Below are positions 1 to 5,876 of a stretch of DNA of 5,876 bases, piece after piece. The number at the start of each line of letters is the position of its first letter. Position 1 is the first letter of the stretch. The notes beneath the pieces are model-generated. The model saw nothing but the letters and a program-made list of their open reading frames with translations. It made no database searches and was not told the origin of the DNA. The position numbers and the translations under genes were made by a program. Source of the stretch: Polynucleobacter meluiroseus (lineage in GTDB: Bacteria; Pseudomonadota; Gammaproteobacteria; Burkholderiales; Burkholderiaceae); contig CALQED020000095.1 in NCBI GenBank assembly GCA_943329505.2, forward strand, positions 1 to 5,876. The letters run 5' to 3'.

Positions 1-616
1 AGACGGAAACCGCCAACAAACCAATAGAAGCAATGAAAGGAATACGCCAACCCCAAACATCAAAGTCTGGACCAGTGAATTCACGTGTGAACAAAATCAC
101 GAGCAAGGAGAGGAACAAGCCAAGAGTAGCAGTTGTCTGAATCCAAGCTGTGTATGCACCACGCTTACCATGAGGAGCATGTTCTGCAACATAAGTAGCA
201 GCACCACCGTACTCACCGCCCAAAGCCAAACCTTGCAGCATGCGTAAGGCGATTAACAGAACAGGTGCAGCAACACCAATCGTTGCATAGTTAGGCAAAA
301 TACCCACAATAAATGTAGCTCCACCCATGATGACAATGGTGACCAGGAAGGTGTACTTACGGCCAATCAAATCGCCTAAACGACCGAACACCAATGCACC
401 AAATGGACGCACGATAAAACCAGCCGCAAAAGCTAACAAAGCAAAAATGAAGGCAGAGCCTGCATCTAAGCCTGAGAAGAACTGCTTGGCGATAACTGCA
501 GCCAAAGAACCGTACAGATAAAAGTCGTACCACTCAAAAACCGTACCCAAAGAGGAAGCAAAAATAACTTTGCGCTCTGCAGCGGTCATTGGGGCTGCTT
601 TAGTTGATGTTGACAT
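1..616 (-). CDS. MFS transporter, metabolite:H+ symporter (MHS) type, 3' end cut by window edge
   Basis: This is a proton-coupled inner-membrane carrier for small metabolites, probably organic acids. Only the first 205 residues are present, since the frame stays open to base 1; full MHS proteins are usually about 430-550 residues. The ATG at 616-614 follows a good Shine-Dalgarno (TAGGAGC, complement of 622-628) five bases away. Visible motifs are FEWYDFYLYG (residues 27-36), the hallmark of TM1 in the MHS/ProP/ShiA/KgtP family; the cytoplasmic MFS motif A as GRLGDLIGRK (78-87); and RMLQGLALGGEYGGA (125-139) in TM4. Hydrophobic segments fit about five to six helices. The substrate cannot be told from this half. 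It is divergent from the TRAP operon and shares its upstream region, so co-regulation is possible but unproven. Family assignment is secure; the substrate is unknown. Confidence 0.93.
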   Translation of the reverse strand, partial: MSTSTKAAPMTAAERKVIFASSLGTVFEWYDFYLYGSLAAVIAKQFFSGLDAGSAFIFALLAFAAGFIVRPFGALVFGRLGDLIGRKYTFLVTIVIMGGATFIVGILPNYATIGVAAPVLLIALRMLQGLALGGEYGGAATYVAEHAPHGKRGAYTAWIQTTATLGLFLSLLVILFTREFTGPDFDVWGWRIPFIASIGLLAVSV

Positions 617-760
617 CAGTAGCTCCTAACTATTTATAGAAATAAAAAACAACTGGTCGATTATCCTTAAAAAAGTCAAAGAAATCCTCGACTTAGGGTA
701 AATACTCATCAAATTCACTCGGGGTATTCCCGCGAACCGTGTATTTGATGCAACGCACTT

Positions 761-783
761 AATCCATGATGCGTATATGGATT
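761..783. repeat. 7-bp perfect inverted repeat, candidate operator
   Basis: The arms AATCCAT (761-767) and ATGGATT (777-783) are exact reverse complements separated by nine bases. The 16-base centre-to-centre spacing and AT-rich arms are compatible with a dimeric transcription factor site between two divergent genes. This is seen by eye only; an arm of this length can arise by chance in 333 bases. Confidence 0.35.
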
Positions 784-807
784 TGCACTATTTCGTAGCA
801 AGCTGCC

Positions 808-818
808 CACCGGCGGTG
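808..818. repeat. 11-bp odd-centred palindrome CACCGGCGGTG
   Basis: It has five-base arms (CACCG and CGGTG) around a single central G, in a locally GC-rich patch of an otherwise AT-rich intergenic region. It may be a regulator half-site pair. It lies about 130 bases upstream of the dctP start and lacks a T-run, so it does not look like a terminator for either gene. Confidence 0.25.
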
Positions 819-894
819 CATTCTTGAAAAATCTAGTGCAAGCTCCTGAATTTGTCTTTCCGCATTTCGCTTTAATAGCCCCTGGAGTTAATAA

Positions 895-930
895 ATGGGC
901 ATAGCAAGAACTGCCACTCTAAATAGATAA
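895..930 (+). CDS. Possible 11-codon leader ORF upstream of dctP
   Basis: An ATG at 895 is preceded by TGGAG (883-887) with a seven-base gap, which is a good ribosome-binding site. It opens an 11-codon frame (MGIARTATLNR) ending in TAA at 928-930. The stop sits six bases before the AAGGAG of dctP (936-941) and 20 bases before the dctP ATG. The arrangement would suit a translated leader or a coupling peptide, but the peptide has no run of a single amino acid as in classical attenuators, and I see no strong terminator hairpin. It may well be chance. Confidence 0.2.
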   Translation: MGIARTATLNR

Positions 931-949
931 CACATAAGGAGCAATTCAA

Positions 950-2035
950 ATGAAAAGACGTGACTTTTTAGGCAAAACCGCTATTGGTGCTGCTGCAGGC
1001 GTATTAGCTGCGCCAGCAATTGCCCAATCGATGCCTGAGGTGAAATGGCGCTGTGCTTCTAGCTTTCCAAAAAGCTTAGACACTATTTATGGTGGTGGAG
1101 AATTTATTTCCAAGCGCGTGGCTGCTTTAACCGATGGCAAATTTCAAATCCGCATTTTTGGTGCAGGTGAGATCGTCCCAGCGTTTGGTACGGTTGATGC
1201 AGTTCAACAAGGCACCGTGGAGTGCACGCACACTGCAGGCTATTACTTTGTTGGCAAGAACAAAACTTTTGCTTTTGACACTACCGTTCCCTTTGGTATG
1301 AACCAACGCCAACAAAACGCGTGGATGTATTGGGGCGGAGGCTTAAAACTGCAACGTGAGTTTTTGCGCGACTACAACATTATTTCTTTCCCAGCAGGCA
1401 ACACTGGAACCCAGATGGGTGGCTGGTTCAAAAAGCCAGTGAAAACGGTTGCTGACCTAAAGGGTCTCAAAATGCGGATTGCTGGACTGGGTGGCGAAGT
1501 CATGTCCCGTCTAGGCGCCATTCCCCAGCAAATTGCTGGTGGCGATATTTATCCCGCGCTTGAAAAAGGCGTGATTGATGCTGCCGAGTGGGTTGGTCCT
1601 TACGACGATGAAAAGTTAGGCTTCTACAAAATTGCTCCTTACTACTACTATCCAGGATGGTGGGAAGCTTGTTCGATGTATTCCATGTACGTCAATATTA
1701 AAGAATGGGAAAAGTTGCCGAAGCAATATCAAGAAGCTTTGATCTCAGCATGTGCGGAATGCAATATCGACATGATGGCTGAGTACGATTACAAAAACCC
1801 CATCGCCTTGCAAAGCTTAATTAAGAATGGCGTCAAGTTGCAGTCTTATTCCACAGACATTATGAAAGCAGCCTCAACTGCCGCTTTTGACATGTATGAA
1901 GAAGAGGCATCTAAAAATCCATCGTTCAAGAAGATTTATGAACCATGGAAAAAATTCCGCAACGACCAAATGCTGTGGAACAAAGTTGCTGAACAAACTC
2001 TCATGAGTTTCATGTTGACTAATCCAGTCAAATAA
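950..2035 (+). CDS. dctP: TRAP transporter solute-binding protein, DctP family, TakP-like (2-oxoacid type)
   Basis: This periplasmic receptor captures a small carboxylate and delivers it to the DctQM membrane unit. The start at 950 has AAGGAG at 936-941, eight bases away. Residues 2-9 (KRRDFLGK) form a twin-arginine motif followed by an Ala-rich hydrophobic stretch and a likely cleavage after AIA (residue 25), so export is probably by Tat. The mature protein resembles Rhodobacter TakP along its length from memory: ASSFPKSLDTIYGGGEF near 36-52, GNTGTQMGGWF (150-160), LKMRI (173-177), QQIAGGDIYPALEKG (193-207), EWVGPYDDEKLGF (213-225) and YYYYPGWWE (231-239). By that comparison Arg176 should bind the ligand carboxylate, and Gln155, Glu213, Trp214 and Glu239 should line the ligand/cation site. 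Length (361) is normal. TakP binds pyruvate and other 2-oxoacids; related proteins bind lactate or glutamate, so the exact ligand is open. The symbol is a family-level name. Confidence 0.95.
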   Translation: MKRRDFLGKTAIGAAAGVLAAPAIAQSMPEVKWRCASSFPKSLDTIYGGGEFISKRVAALTDGKFQIRIFGAGEIVPAFGTVDAVQQGTVECTHTAGYYFVGKNKTFAFDTTVPFGMNQRQQNAWMYWGGGLKLQREFLRDYNIISFPAGNTGTQMGGWFKKPVKTVADLKGLKMRIAGLGGEVMSRLGAIPQQIAGGDIYPALEKGVIDAAEWVGPYDDEKLGFYKIAPYYYYPGWWEACSMYSMYVNIKEWEKLPKQYQEALISACAECNIDMMAEYDYKNPIALQSLIKNGVKLQSYSTDIMKAASTAAFDMYEEEASKNPSFKKIYEPWKKFRNDQMLWNKVAEQTLMSFMLTNPVK

Positions 2036-2055
2036 AATCTGATTGAGAATCTGAT

Positions 2056-2598
2056 ATGCCAAAACAATTTTTAGTTTTTGCAAGCTTCGTTGATCGCTTA
2101 AATGACCGTTTTGGTGTATTAGCAAGTTGGATGGTTCTTATTGCCGTACTGGTCAGCACCGCAAATGCGCTGATTCGGTACGGCTTTAATTTGAGCTCCA
2201 ACGGTTGGCTAGAAGCGCAGTGGTATTTATTTGCAGGTATGGTGATGTTTGGGGCTGCGACTACCTTTCGCCTCAATGAACATGTGCGCGTAGATGTTCT
2301 GTATGCAATGTATCCCAATCGAATTCGTCTCTGGTTAGATTTTATTGGTGGGATTGTTTTCTTTTTACCCATGACGATCATCATCGGCTTTTATTCTTGG
2401 GAATTTTTTATCACTTCAGTGATTCAGAGTGAAACCTCCAGTAATCCTGGTGGCCTAATTCGCTGGCCAGTGCGTGGGGTGATCACCTTAGGCTTTTTCT
2501 TATTAACGCTCCAAGGGATTTCCGAAATCATTAAGCGATATGCGGCCATTATCGGCATAATTCAAATCGATCCTAAGTACGAAAGACCCCTCCAATGA
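2056..2598 (+). CDS. dctQ: TRAP transporter small membrane subunit, DctQ family
   Basis: This four-helix inner-membrane subunit pairs with DctM and helps dock the binding protein. The 180 residues show hydrophobic segments at about 22-40, 53-71, 94-114 and 139-158. The second is preceded by WLEAQWYLFAG (51-61) and followed by FRLNEHVRVDVLY (71-83), the typical DctQ loop with conserved Asn, His, Arg and Asp. It starts 20 bases after the dctP stop with only a weak GAG at 2045-2047 as ribosome-binding site, so translation may rely on coupling to dctP. Its stop overlaps the dctM start (ATGA). It is somewhat long for the family but resembles DctQ partners of TakP-type systems. Assignment rests on topology, the loop motif and position. 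Confidence 0.92.
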   Translation: MPKQFLVFASFVDRLNDRFGVLASWMVLIAVLVSTANALIRYGFNLSSNGWLEAQWYLFAGMVMFGAATTFRLNEHVRVDVLYAMYPNRIRLWLDFIGGIVFFLPMTIIIGFYSWEFFITSVIQSETSSNPGGLIRWPVRGVITLGFFLLTLQGISEIIKRYAAIIGIIQIDPKYERPLQ

Positions 2599-4040
2599 TT
2601 AGCCAGGATTTAATGGCCCCCATCATGTTTGGAGGTCTGATTGTATTTTTACTGATTGGATACCCTGCCGCATTCTCATTAGGTGCAGTTGGCTTATTCT
2701 TTTCTTTTATTGGTATCGAGATGGGGATGTTTCAACCCACCTTCTTACAAGCGCTACCAGATCGCGTATTCGGTATTTTGTCTAACGATCTACTACTCTC
2801 CATTCCCTTCTTTACTTTCATGGGCGCCATTTTGGAGAAGTGTGGATTGGCAGAAGATATGCTCGAAGGCTTGGGTCAGCTATTTGGCCCAATCCGAGGT
2901 GGCTTAGCCTATGCCGTCATTATTGTTGGCGCAATTCTCGGCGCCATTACTGGAACCGTTGCAGCATCAGTGATTGCGATGGGCTTAATTTCTCTGCCGA
3001 TCATGCTGCGCTATGGCTACAACCCGCGTGTAGCAACCGGTGTGATTGCTGCCTCTGGAACGATTACTCAGTTAATTCCACCATCACTAGTCTTAATTGT
3101 ATTGGCCGACCAATTAGGAAAGTCTGTTGGCGATATGTATGCGGGGGCTATTGGACCTTCCATTATTCAAATTGCGCTGTTCTGTTTATTTATTTTCTTC
3201 TTGTCAATTTTCAGACCGCAAGACGTTCCTGCACTACCACCAGAAGCGCGCCCAAAAATTGATTGGAAGTTATTTAAGAAAATTCTATGGGGCATTGTTC
3301 CTTCTATTGCCCTCATCTTCTTAGTGCTTGGAACGATTTTGATGGGTCTTGCGACACCAACCGAGGGTGGTGCCATGGGTTCAGTTGGCGCATTAGTTCT
3401 CGCGGCAATGAATAAGCGCTTACAAAAGACTTTGGTTTGGGATGCAATGACCTCCACAATGCGCATCAATGCCATGGTGATTTTCATTCTGATTGGATCT
3501 ACTGTATTTGGTTTGGCATTTCGTGGTGTTGATGGTGATCTTTGGATTGAGCATCTCCTCTCGGGCCTACCTGGCGGCCAAATCGGCTTCTTGATTGTGG
3601 TGAACTTATTTGTCTTCTTCTTGGCCTTCTTCTTAGATTACTTTGAGATTGCCTTCATCATCATTCCGCTACTTGCTCCCGTCGCACAAAAATTGGGGAT
3701 TGACTTGATTTGGTTTGGCGTACTTCTCGGTGCCAATATGCAAACCTCCTTCATGCACCCACCATTTGGATTTGCTCTATTTTATTTACGAGGGGTCGCA
3801 CCAAAATCTGTCAAGAGCTCCGATATTTACTATGGAGCTCTACCATGGGTTGGTTTACAACTGATTCTGGTGGCAATCATCATTTTTGTTCCAGAAACCG
3901 TGACCTACTTTATTGATAAGCCTGCTATTGCGATTGATGCCAATGGACCATCTATTGATCCTTTGGCAGGAGTCGAGCAAAATGAGATCACTGTAGACTC
4001 TAGCTCAGAGATCGAGCGGCAGCTACGAGAAAATAAATAA
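2595..4040 (+). CDS. dctM: TRAP transporter large membrane subunit, DctM family
   Basis: This is the ion-coupled transport subunit (elevator type in the related SiaQM), using a sodium gradient to move the solute inward. The 481 residues are strongly hydrophobic, consistent with about 12 membrane segments plus re-entrant hairpins. Family signatures in order are GAILGAITGTVAAS (112-125), ATGVIAASGTITQLIPPS (147-164), GLATPTEGGAMG (251-262) and QTSFMHPPFGFALFYLRG (383-400). The first and third are the hairpin-type regions that form sodium and substrate sites in this family. The ATG at 2595 overlaps the dctQ stop by four bases and has no strong Shine-Dalgarno of its own, which points to translational coupling. 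A polar tail of about 40 residues (441-481), rich in Asp, Glu and Ser, follows the last membrane helix; most DctM proteins (about 425-440 residues) end nearer that helix. Confidence 0.96.
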   Translation: MISQDLMAPIMFGGLIVFLLIGYPAAFSLGAVGLFFSFIGIEMGMFQPTFLQALPDRVFGILSNDLLLSIPFFTFMGAILEKCGLAEDMLEGLGQLFGPIRGGLAYAVIIVGAILGAITGTVAASVIAMGLISLPIMLRYGYNPRVATGVIAASGTITQLIPPSLVLIVLADQLGKSVGDMYAGAIGPSIIQIALFCLFIFFLSIFRPQDVPALPPEARPKIDWKLFKKILWGIVPSIALIFLVLGTILMGLATPTEGGAMGSVGALVLAAMNKRLQKTLVWDAMTSTMRINAMVIFILIGSTVFGLAFRGVDGDLWIEHLLSGLPGGQIGFLIVVNLFVFFLAFFLDYFEIAFIIIPLLAPVAQKLGIDLIWFGVLLGANMQTSFMHPPFGFALFYLRGVAPKSVKSSDIYYGALPWVGLQLILVAIIIFVPETVTYFIDKPAIAIDANGPSIDPLAGVEQNEITVDSSSEIERQLRENK

Positions 4041-4078
4041 AACTAAAAAAGTAAGTTAAAAACTAGAGGGGTTTTGCA

Positions 4079-5677
4079 ATGCAAGCAAAGTGGGGCATTC
4101 GAGGGATGGCGGTTGCGCCACACTCCCTCGCTTCCGAATCGGCTTTAGCAGTTCTTCGTGAGGGTGGTAACGCATTAGAAGCAATGGTGGCAGCAGCAGC
4201 AACCATTGCTGTTGTTTACCCTCATATGAACTCCATTGGTGGCGACTCTTTTTGGGTAATTCATTCACCAGGTAAAGCTATCGGTGGTATTGACGCCTGT
4301 GGCGCAGCTGCTGGCTTAGCAACAAAAAAATGGTATGCGGAGCGAGGCATCACTAAAGCCATTCCATTTCGTGGGCCGGTTGCTGCTAATACGGTTGCTG
4401 GAACCATCTCAGGCTGGGGAGCAGCACATCAACTTTCTAAGCAGGGTCTCAGTGGCAAGATACCCTTATCTCGTCTCTTAGCAGACGCGATTCAGTATGC
4501 AGAAGCAGGCGTGCCCGTGACCTACAGCCAATCTAGCCTGACTGCCAAGAAGCGTGAAGAGCTTAACTCTATTCCAGGTTTTGCCAAAACATTTTTAGTC
4601 AATGGTAAAGCGCCTGCTGTTGGCAGCATCTTTAAACAAGTACGCCTAGCAAAAACCTTGCGACAAATTGCTAGCAAAGGAACGGATGATTTTTATCGTG
4701 GTGATCTTGCAGAGTTGTTAGCAAAAGAACTTTCTGACATTGGTAGCCCGCTGCGATTAAGTGATTTACAGCGTCATCATGCAAAACTCATCGACCCCCT
4801 TGAGCTTAAGCATAGCTTAGGCAATGTCTATAACATGGTACCGCCTACCCAAGGCGTTGTGTCCTTGATGATTATCGGCATTCTGGATCAGCTCAATCTC
4901 AAACGCTTCAAAGTTGATAGCACTGAATACGTTCACCACTGCGTTGAAGCGACTAAGCAAGCATTTAAGATTCGTGATCAATTTGTCACTGATCCTGCTT
5001 ATATGACAAAAAATGCGCAGTCTTTTTTATCGCCTGCATTTCTGAAAAAGCTTGCTAAAAACATTAACCCCAATAAAGCTCTGCCTTGGGGTCAAGGTAA
5101 AGGACCTGCGGACACCATCTGGATGGGTGTGGTTGATGGTGATGGCAACTGTGTCTCATTTATTCAGAGTATCTATCACGAATTTGGTGCTGGCATTGTT
5201 TTACCTACATCAGGAGTGAATTGGCAGAACCGAGGCTGTAGCTTCTCTTTAGATCCCAAAACACTGAATCACCTCGAGCCGTATCGCAAACCTTTTCATA
5301 CGCTCAATCCTGCATTGGCTTTATTCAAGGATGGTCGTTCAATGGTGTACGGAACCATGGGTGGTGATGGTCAACCGCAAACGCAATGTGCAGTATTTAC
5401 TCGCACTGCCACCTATGGTCTCGATCCACAAGATGCAATTAGTAGGCCGCGCTGGCTACTTGGACGCACCTGGGGTCAAACCAGCGACAGCCTGAAATTA
5501 GAATCGCGCTTTAGTCCATGGGTTGCAAAAGAGTTGCATGCCATGGGTCATGAAATTGAAATGCTCGACGCCTTTGATGAAACTGTAGGCCATGCAGGCT
5601 GCATTATCCGCGAGCCATCTGGCATACTGCGTGGCGGTTGGGATCCTCGCAGCGATGGTGCTGTTAGCGCGTTTTAG
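4079..5677 (+). CDS. Gamma-glutamyltransferase-superfamily Ntn-hydrolase, probable amidohydrolase resembling oxamate amidohydrolase HpxW
   Basis: This is an N-terminal-nucleophile hydrolase made as a proenzyme that should cleave itself before Thr346 (ADTIWMGVVD, 344-353), giving subunits of about 345 and 187 residues. Thr346 is then the nucleophile, and the Gly-Gly of TMGGDGQ (426-432) fits the oxyanion hole. The C-terminus WDPRSDGAV is also family-typical. The ATG at 4079 follows AGAGGGG (4065-4071), and there is no signal peptide, so it should be cytoplasmic, unlike periplasmic E. coli GGT. Aligned by eye to E. coli GGT, the glutamyl-binding residues are replaced: Arg114 by the DACGAAAG region (72-79), Asn411 by Tyr366, Gln430 by Arg385, Asp433 by Ser388, and Ser462-Ser463 by His407-Thr408. 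The block FIQSIYHEFGAG (361-372) plus WQNRG (382-386) matches the HpxW-like branch as I remember it. It follows dctM by 38 bases without a terminator, so it is probably co-transcribed. Superfamily is certain; substrate is inferred. Confidence 0.9.
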   Translation: MQAKWGIRGMAVAPHSLASESALAVLREGGNALEAMVAAAATIAVVYPHMNSIGGDSFWVIHSPGKAIGGIDACGAAAGLATKKWYAERGITKAIPFRGPVAANTVAGTISGWGAAHQLSKQGLSGKIPLSRLLADAIQYAEAGVPVTYSQSSLTAKKREELNSIPGFAKTFLVNGKAPAVGSIFKQVRLAKTLRQIASKGTDDFYRGDLAELLAKELSDIGSPLRLSDLQRHHAKLIDPLELKHSLGNVYNMVPPTQGVVSLMIIGILDQLNLKRFKVDSTEYVHHCVEATKQAFKIRDQFVTDPAYMTKNAQSFLSPAFLKKLAKNINPNKALPWGQGKGPADTIWMGVVDGDGNCVSFIQSIYHEFGAGIVLPTSGVNWQNRGCSFSLDPKTLNHLEPYRKPFHTLNPALALFKDGRSMVYGTMGGDGQPQTQCAVFTRTATYGLDPQDAISRPRWLLGRTWGQTSDSLKLESRFSPWVAKELHAMGHEIEMLDAFDETVGHAGCIIREPSGILRGGWDPRSDGAVSAF

Positions 5678-5876
5678 TAATGAACATTTTGGGCACGCGT
5701 AGATCCCAATGAATAGCGGTCGCGAGTAAGCCAAATATTCCCAACATGCAGAGCACTGAACCCTCAAGAGCATATTGTGGAGCATAGTTCAAAACGAGTA
5801 CATAAGCGCAACATCCAAACGTCACTGGAATAGCGTACAACTCATGCGACATGATGAGCGTTTTCCTGCCGGCCAA
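5664..5876 (-). CDS. UPF0126 / TRIC-like membrane protein, C-terminal fragment cut by window edge
   Basis: The frame is open to the right edge, so only the last 70 residues are present; the true start lies beyond the window. Family members have about 200 residues and seven helices in two three-helix repeats, and are described as trimeric intracellular cation channel relatives or, in Pfam, as a glycine transporter family. The piece begins near a GRKTLIMSHELYA stretch, which resembles the loop and start of the helix before the final pair in these proteins. Two further hydrophobic segments follow, then HWDLRVPKMF, close to the usual Arg-Leu-Pro-rich end of the family. The stop (TAA, complement of 5664-5666) lies inside the end of the hydrolase gene, a convergent 14-base overlap. 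No functional link to the TRAP operon is implied. The family call is from remembered motif similarity on a short fragment. Confidence 0.72.
   Translation of the reverse strand: MAGRKTLIMSHELYAIPVTFGCCAYVLVLNYAPQYALEGSVLCMLGIFGLLATAIHWDLRVPKMFITKTR

Larger units (their letters stand above)
617..949. other. Divergent intergenic region (promoter/operator region for MFS gene and TRAP operon)
   Basis: This 333-base region separates the start codons of two divergent genes and should hold both promoters. It is AT-rich near both ends and more GC-rich around 800-820. It contains a 7-bp inverted repeat (761-767/777-783), an 11-bp odd-centred palindrome (808-818), a TGATGC direct repeat at 746-751 and 767-772 (21 bases apart), and a GCAAGCT direct repeat at 798-804 and 838-844 (40 bases apart). 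A TTTAAT hexamer at 871-876 resembles a -10 box but has no convincing -35 partner. I could not define a sigma-70 promoter with confidence. No regulator gene lies in the window. Confidence 0.6.

Noticed and set aside
327..521. 64-codon plus-strand frame inside the MFS gene
   Set aside because: It is opposite the conserved MHS motifs and its Lys/Pro/Ala-rich translation looks like a shadow of the membrane protein on the other strand.
633..660. Sigma-70-like promoter for the MFS gene on the minus strand: TATAAA (complement of 633-638) with TCGACC (complement of 655-660), 16-base spacer
   Set aside because: The predicted transcription start, near 626, would fall inside the ribosome-binding site at 622-628, leaving no usable leader.
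766..798. ATG-ATG start of a 10-codon ORF (766-798)
   Set aside because: It has no ribosome-binding site and its start lies inside the inverted repeat, so it is most likely chance.
824..852. TTGAAA at 824-829 as a -35 box for the TRAP operon
   Set aside because: The hexamer 17 bases downstream (TGAATT) matches the -10 consensus poorly, so there is no credible pair.
2028..2384. 118-codon open frame on the minus strand across dctQ
   Set aside because: It is antisense to a clear DctQ gene, its translation is rich in basic and polar residues without a recognisable domain, and it has no supporting ribosome-binding site or context. Other antisense or shifted frames at 1127-1315, 1874-2125, 2840-3262, 3167-3487, 4056-4268 and 5498-5785 were rejected for the same reason.
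4041..4078. Possible terminator between dctM and the hydrolase gene
   Set aside because: The 38 bases are A-rich with no inverted repeat followed by a T-run, so they do not support a transcription stop here.

Overview
The window reads as a bacterial chromosome fragment, most likely from a betaproteobacterium (order Burkholderiales). The moderate-to-low GC (mid-40s % by eye) would suit a Polynucleobacter-like freshwater lineage. That placement is an inference from protein style and composition; there is no rRNA or other marker in the window. I see no mobile element, CRISPR array, tRNA or rRNA.

Layout: (1) 1-616, minus strand: the N-terminal 205 residues of an MFS transporter of the metabolite:H+ symporter (MHS) type, cut by the left edge. 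(2) 617-949: a 333-base divergent intergenic region with small palindromes and a possible 11-codon leader ORF just upstream of the next gene. (3) 950-4040, plus strand: a complete three-component TRAP transporter. It has a Tat-exported DctP-type solute-binding protein closely resembling the 2-oxoacid-binding TakP, a 4-TM DctQ subunit and a 12-TM DctM subunit. (4) 4079-5677, plus strand: a cytoplasmic Ntn-hydrolase of the gamma-glutamyltransferase (GGT) superfamily that looks more like oxamate amidohydrolase (HpxW) than a true GGT. (5) 5664-5876, minus strand: the C-terminal 70 residues of a UPF0126/TRIC-like membrane protein, cut by the right edge and overlapping the end of the GGT-like gene tail to tail.

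The four plus-strand genes 950-5677 look like one operon. DctQ starts 20 bases after DctP, DctQ and DctM overlap by ATGA, and the hydrolase follows DctM after 38 bases with no terminator. The simplest reading is an uptake-and-cleavage module: TRAP imports a small 2-oxoacid-like anion, driven by sodium, and the cytoplasmic amidohydrolase acts on it or on a related compound. Oxamate is an isostere of pyruvate, a known type of TakP ligand, and is the substrate of HpxW. An oxamate or 2-oxo-amide scavenging role is therefore a testable hypothesis, not a demonstrated function.
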